Positions 60,436 through 64,000 of a stretch of 64,000 bases of DNA are shown here, piece after piece (position 1 is the stretch's first letter; each line of letters starts with the position of its first letter). The stretch comes from Bacteroidota bacterium (GTDB taxonomy: Bacteria; Bacteroidota; Bacteroidia; Palsa-948), in NCBI GenBank assembly GCA_016195025.1, contig JACQAL010000037.1:1-64000 (forward strand), written 5' to 3'. Below the pieces are notes generated by a model. It searched no databases. It was not told where the DNA came from and saw only the letters and a program-made list of their open reading frames with translations. Both the position numbers and the translations under genes were made by a program.

Positions 60436-62979
60436 ATGGAATCAAAATTCTCACAGCGCGTAAAAGATGTTCTGAGTTTCAGCCGCGAAGAAGCGCTGCG
60501 ACTTGGACATACTTATATAGGTCCCGAACATCTCCTTCTCGGAATGATTCGCGAAGGAACAGGAATGGCAATAAAAATTCTGAAGGAACTAAATGTGGAT
60601 TTATCGGCACTCAGAAAAGAACTCGAAATATCCATTGCGACTCCCGGCAAGAAAAGCACTTTCAAATTGCAAAACGTTCAACTCGTAAAACAGGCGGAGC
60701 GGGCAATTAAGTTCACACATCTCGAAGCAAGAGAACTAAAAAGCAATGTGATAGGAACGGAACATTTATTGTTAGCTATATTAAAGGATAACGACAGCAT
60801 AGCAACCAAATCGCTTCACAAGTTCAATATTGACTATGAAGCGATAAAAGATAAAATAGAAGAAATGAATTCAGACGAAAAATTATTTGACCCAAAAGCG
60901 GAATTTCCCACGCAGGCAGATGATGACGATGATGACGCAACGTCCTACGGCAATGCTCCCAAGAAAGGCGGAGAAGCCCGTTCTAAAACTCCTGTGCTCG
61001 ATAATTTCGGAAGGGATTTAACCAAAGCGGCAGAAGAAGGAAAACTTGACCCGATTGTGGGAAGAGAAAAAGAAATTGAGCGCGTGTCTCAAATTCTCAG
61101 CCGCAGAAAGAAAAACAATCCCATTCTCATAGGAGAACCGGGCGTTGGTAAATCAGCAATTGTAGAAGGGCTCGCGCTGCGAATTGTTCAGCGAAAAGTT
61201 TCGCGCGTGCTCTTCAACAAACGAGTTGTGATGCTCGACCTTGCATCACTGGTAGCGGGGACTAAATATCGCGGTCAGTTTGAAGAACGCGTAAAAGCAG
61301 TGATGAATGAACTGGAGAAATCTCCGGATGTCATTCTTTTCATTGACGAGATTCATACAATCATTGGTGCAGGTGGAGCTTCGGGTTCGCTTGATGCTTC
61401 CAATATGTTCAAGCCCGCTCTTGCGCGAGGAGAAATTCAGTGCATTGGTGCAACTACGCTTGATGAATATCGCCAGTACATTGAAAAAGACGGAGCGCTC
61501 GACAGAAGATTTCAGCGCGTGATGGTTGATCCTACTTCCGCAGATGAAACAATTCAGATACTTCATAATATAAAAGGTAAGTACGAAGACCATCATAACG
61601 TAACGTATACCGATGACGCAATTAAAGCTTGCGTCAACCTGACTGTGCGTTATATGTCAGACCGTCATTTACCTGACAAAGCGATTGATGCGCTCGATGA
61701 ATCCGGTTCAAGAATTCATATCACAAACATTTCTGTTCCGAAAAATGTTTTGGAGATTGAAAAAAAGATGGAAGAAATCAAGGACGAAAAAAATAAAGTG
61801 GTGAAGAGCCAGAAGTTTGAAGAAGCAGCGCGCCTTCGCGATATTGAAAGACAATTACTCGAACAATTAGATGTAGCAAAAAAATCCTGGGAAGAAGAAA
61901 CTAAAACTCACCGTCAGGTTGTAACGGAAGAAAATGTTGCCGAAGTGGTGGCGATGATGACCGGAGTTCCTGTTCAGCGGATTGCGCAGAGCGAAAGTTC
62001 CCGCTTGGTGAATATGAATGAATCGCTGCAGGGAAAAGTCATTGGTCAGCAGGAAGCGATTAAAAAAGTAGTGAAAGCAATTCAGCGCAACCGCGCAGGA
62101 TTAAAAGACCCGAACAAACCAATCGGCTCATTTATTTTTCTTGGACCAACAGGCGTTGGAAAAACACAATTGGCAAAAGAACTCGCAAAATATTTATTCG
62201 ACAGCGAAGATTCTCTGATTCGAATTGACATGAGCGAATACATGGAAAAGTTTGCTGTGTCGCGTTTAATTGGCGCGCCTCCCGGATATATTGGCTATGA
62301 AGAAGGCGGACAACTCACCGAAAAAGTAAGGCGCAAGCCCTACTCTATTGTTCTGCTCGATGAAATTGAAAAAGCACATCCGGATGTTTTCAATCTTCTG
62401 CTGCAAGTTTTAGATGACGGACAACTCACCGATTCCCTCGGAAGAAAAGTTGATTTCAAAAATGCGATTATCATCATGACTTCAAATATCGGCACGCGCC
62501 AGTTAAAAGATTTCGGACAAGGAGTTGGATTCACCACCGCTGCAAAAGCTGCCATTGCCGATGAACATTCAAAAACTGTGATTGAAGGTGCATTGAAAAA
62601 ATCCTTCGCTCCTGAATTTTTAAACCGCATTGATGATGTGGTAGTGTTCAACGCGCTGAACAAAGAACACATTCACGAAATCATTGACATCGAACTTGAA
62701 AAACTTTTCAAGCGTGTGAACGCACTCAACTATCAGATTAAAGTTACCGAGCCCGCAAAAGATTTTATTGTGGACAAAGGATTTGATTCGCAATATGGCG
62801 CTCGTCCGCTCAAACGCGCCATTCAAAAATACATTGAAGACCCGCTTGCAGAAGAAATCATCAAAGCAGGCGCAGCCGAAGGCGACACGATTGAGATTGA
62901 CCATGAGAAAAATGCCGAAGAAGTTTTTATCAAAGTGATTAAGCCGAAAGAAAAGAAAGCGAAGAAGAAAGAAGAATAA
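60436..62979 (+). CDS. clpC: ClpC AAA+ unfoldase
   Basis: 847 residues. N-domain repeats 1-150 ([20 protein letters not shown]), Asp-rich linker DDDDDA, AAA-1 with [15 protein letters not shown] and [14 protein letters not shown], a UVR/middle domain ([21 protein letters not shown]) and AAA-2 with [16 protein letters not shown] and [18 protein letters not shown]. No IGF/ClpP-loop was pinned down. It unfolds proteins for ClpP or MecA-like adaptors. The 166 bp upstream gap shows no clear promoter. Terminator at 62999-63032. Confidence 0.95.
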   Translation: MESKFSQRVKDVLSFSREEALRLGHTYIGPEHLLLGMIREGTGMAIKILKELNVDLSALRKELEISIATPGKKSTFKLQNVQLVKQAERAIKFTHLEARELKSNVIGTEHLLLAILKDNDSIATKSLHKFNIDYEAIKDKIEEMNSDEKLFDPKAEFPTQADDDDDDATSYGNAPKKGGEARSKTPVLDNFGRDLTKAAEEGKLDPIVGREKEIERVSQILSRRKKNNPILIGEPGVGKSAIVEGLALRIVQRKVSRVLFNKRVVMLDLASLVAGTKYRGQFEERVKAVMNELEKSPDVILFIDEIHTIIGAGGASGSLDASNMFKPALARGEIQCIGATTLDEYRQYIEKDGALDRRFQRVMVDPTSADETIQILHNIKGKYEDHHNVTYTDDAIKACVNLTVRYMSDRHLPDKAIDALDESGSRIHITNISVPKNVLEIEKKMEEIKDEKNKVVKSQKFEEAARLRDIERQLLEQLDVAKKSWEEETKTHRQVVTEENVAEVVAMMTGVPVQRIAQSESSRLVNMNESLQGKVIGQQEAIKKVVKAIQRNRAGLKDPNKPIGSFIFLGPTGVGKTQLAKELAKYLFDSEDSLIRIDMSEYMEKFAVSRLIGAPPGYIGYEEGGQLTEKVRRKPYSIVLLDEIEKAHPDVFNLLLQVLDDGQLTDSLGRKVDFKNAIIIMTSNIGTRQLKDFGQGVGFTTAAKAAIADEHSKTVIEGALKKSFAPEFLNRIDDVVVFNALNKEHIHEIIDIELEKLFKRVNALNYQIKVTEPAKDFIVDKGFDSQYGARPLKRAIQKYIEDPLAEEIIKAGAAEGDTIEIDHEKNAEEVFIKVIKPKEKKAKKKEE

Positions 62980-62998
62980 CATTTGGCAGTTTCATTTA

Positions 62999-63032
62999 AA
63001 AAAAGGCGGAGGAAAAATCTTCTGCCTTTTTT
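62999..63032 (+). terminator. Rho-independent terminator after clpC
   Basis: GGCGGAGGA and TCTTCTGCC pair over nine positions (two G-T pairs) around an AAAA loop and are followed by TTTTTT, starting 20 bp after the clpC stop. Confidence 0.8.
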
Positions 63033-63068
63033 ATTTCTTCCTTTTTGTAAATTCGTATAGCATCAATC

Positions 63069-64000
63069 ATGAAATTCAATTTAACATCCGCATTCTCCCC
63101 CACAGGCGACCAGCCCGAAGCGATTAAGCAATTGGTAAAAGGATTGCAAGACACAATGCCTTTTCAAACTTTGCTTGGCGTAACCGGTTCGGGAAAAACT
63201 TTTACGATTGCAAATGTGATTCAGCAGGTGGAAAGACCAACGCTTGTTCTTTCGCATAACAAAACCCTCGCAGCGCAACTTTACGGAGAGTTTAAAGAAT
63301 TTTTTCCAAAGAATGCAGTAGAGTTTTTCGTTTCTTACTATGACTATTATCAGCCAGAAGCTTTTATTCCCACCACAAATACATATATTGAAAAAGATTT
63401 ACAGATAAACGATGAGATAGAAAAACTTCGCCTGAGCACAACTTCCGCACTTCTTTCCGGCAGAAGAGATGTGATTGTAATTTCATCCGTGAGTTGCATT
63501 TATGGAATCGGAAACCCTGCGGAGTTTCATAAAAATATTATTCCTGTAAAAGTCAAGCAGAAAATTTCCCGCAATAAATTTCTTCATCAGTTAGTAGCTT
63601 CTCTTTACTCCCGAACTGAAATGGAATTTCAGAGAGGAAACTTCAGAGTGAAGGGCGATACGGTGGACGTAAATCTTGCTTATGCGGATTATTCCGTTCG
63701 CATTTTATTTTTCGGTGATGAGATTGAAGAGATTTCCACGTTTGAATCTTCTACCGGAAGAATGCTGGAGAAGTTCGACAGCTTTATAATTTATCCCGCA
63801 AATATTTTTGTCACTTCTCCCGACACAATTAATCAAGCCATTGCAAACATTCAACTTGATTTGGGAAAGCAGGTGGATTACTATACTGAAATCGGAAAAA
63901 GGGAAGAAGCAAAAAGATTATATGACCGCACCACGCACGATGTGGAGATGATGAAAGAACTTGGCTACTGTTCAGGAATTGAAAATTACTCCAGATATTT
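63069..64000 (+). CDS. uvrB: UvrB excinuclease subunit, 3' end outside window
   Basis: First 310 residues. Start MKFNLTSAFSPTGDQPEAIK, Walker A LLGVTGSGKTFTIANVI, the HNKTLAAQLYGEFKEFFP and beta-hairpin FFVSYYDYYQPEAFIP, and DINDEIEKLR-like QINDEIEKLRLSTTSAL are intact, as is RTEMEFQRGNFRVKGDTVDV. UvrB with UvrA finds and incises damaged DNA. The frame is open to position 64000 with no stop. Ninety bp after clpC, past a terminator. Confidence 0.96.
   Translation, partial: MKFNLTSAFSPTGDQPEAIKQLVKGLQDTMPFQTLLGVTGSGKTFTIANVIQQVERPTLVLSHNKTLAAQLYGEFKEFFPKNAVEFFVSYYDYYQPEAFIPTTNTYIEKDLQINDEIEKLRLSTTSALLSGRRDVIVISSVSCIYGIGNPAEFHKNIIPVKVKQKISRNKFLHQLVASLYSRTEMEFQRGNFRVKGDTVDVNLAYADYSVRILFFGDEIEEISTFESSTGRMLEKFDSFIIYPANIFVTSPDTINQAIANIQLDLGKQVDYYTEIGKREEAKRLYDRTTHDVEMMKELGYCSGIENYSRY

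Overview
This 64 kb window is AT-rich chromosomal DNA of a Bacteroidota bacterium, probably an environmental member of the Bacteroidia/Flavobacteriia. The evidence is direct: seven proteins carry the C-terminal sorting domain of the type IX secretion system (T9SS, the NP..G.F to NKKLIINK type). There is a T9SS plug-type (DUF5103) protein, two full PorE-like TPR/PD40/CRD/OmpA proteins, few Shine-Dalgarno sequences, and at least one clear Bacteroidota promoter (TTTTG, 18 bp, TACTTTTG). I could not identify the species. I recognised no tRNA, rRNA, CRISPR array or transposase.

Layout. 1-4.7 kb is an accessory, cassette-like island. It starts with a 130 bp imperfect palindrome and has GACAGACA-rich DNA, two cargo genes with nearly duplicate 3' ends, a fused CotH gene, a start-less gene, a DUF5652 gene and an SRPBCC gene. 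4.8-10.1 kb is a tandem set of four T9SS-exported beta-propeller or Ntn-like proteins. 10.2-23.5 kb holds TPR proteins, three TPR/PD40 envelope proteins and a TPR-SpoIIE phosphatase between two OmpA-type proteins. 23.6-28 kb is a minus-strand surface-protein operon whose first gene appears to start with ACG. 28-32 kb has an HTH gene, an unknown gene, a 42-bp minisatellite, a TPR lipoprotein and a restriction-modification pair (PD-(D/E)XK nuclease with an MT-A70 methyltransferase). 32-37.5 kb is core: recA, bcp, nth, a GT39-like gene and a PagL-like deacylase. 37.5-44.1 kb has two large membrane proteins, a GIN-domain lipoprotein, a truncated LTA-synthase-like gene and the plug protein. 44.1-46.9 kb has folD and ffh, separated by a DUF559 endonuclease gene that sits exactly between inverted copies of a 31-33 bp palindromic repeat. 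47-54 kb has an HTH regulator, an ECF sigma factor with a Cys-rich membrane partner, a beta-barrel gene broken by two in-frame TGA codons, an M13 peptidase, a beta-carbonic anhydrase, an M24 peptidase and two small exported proteins. 54-59 kb is an exopolysaccharide locus (rfbC, BY-kinase, Wza-like export protein, GT4). 59-64 kb has an RsmB-type methyltransferase, clpC and the 5' part of uvrB.

The most unusual theme is a set of short palindromic or word-like repeats that normally look intergenic but here lie inside reading frames. They sit in the middle of signal peptides (4.8, 7.8, 14.2, 19.5, 30.7 and 36.4 kb), in a cytoplasmic loop of a membrane glycosyltransferase (35.6 kb), in sorting-domain linkers (5.9, 7.6 and 23.7 kb) and at the truncated end of a gene (42.8 kb). 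The DUF559 unit at 45 kb is bounded by members of what looks like the same CCCTT-AAGGG-TTGGGG class. This makes it a candidate for a small endonuclease-linked mobile repeat system; that link is inference.
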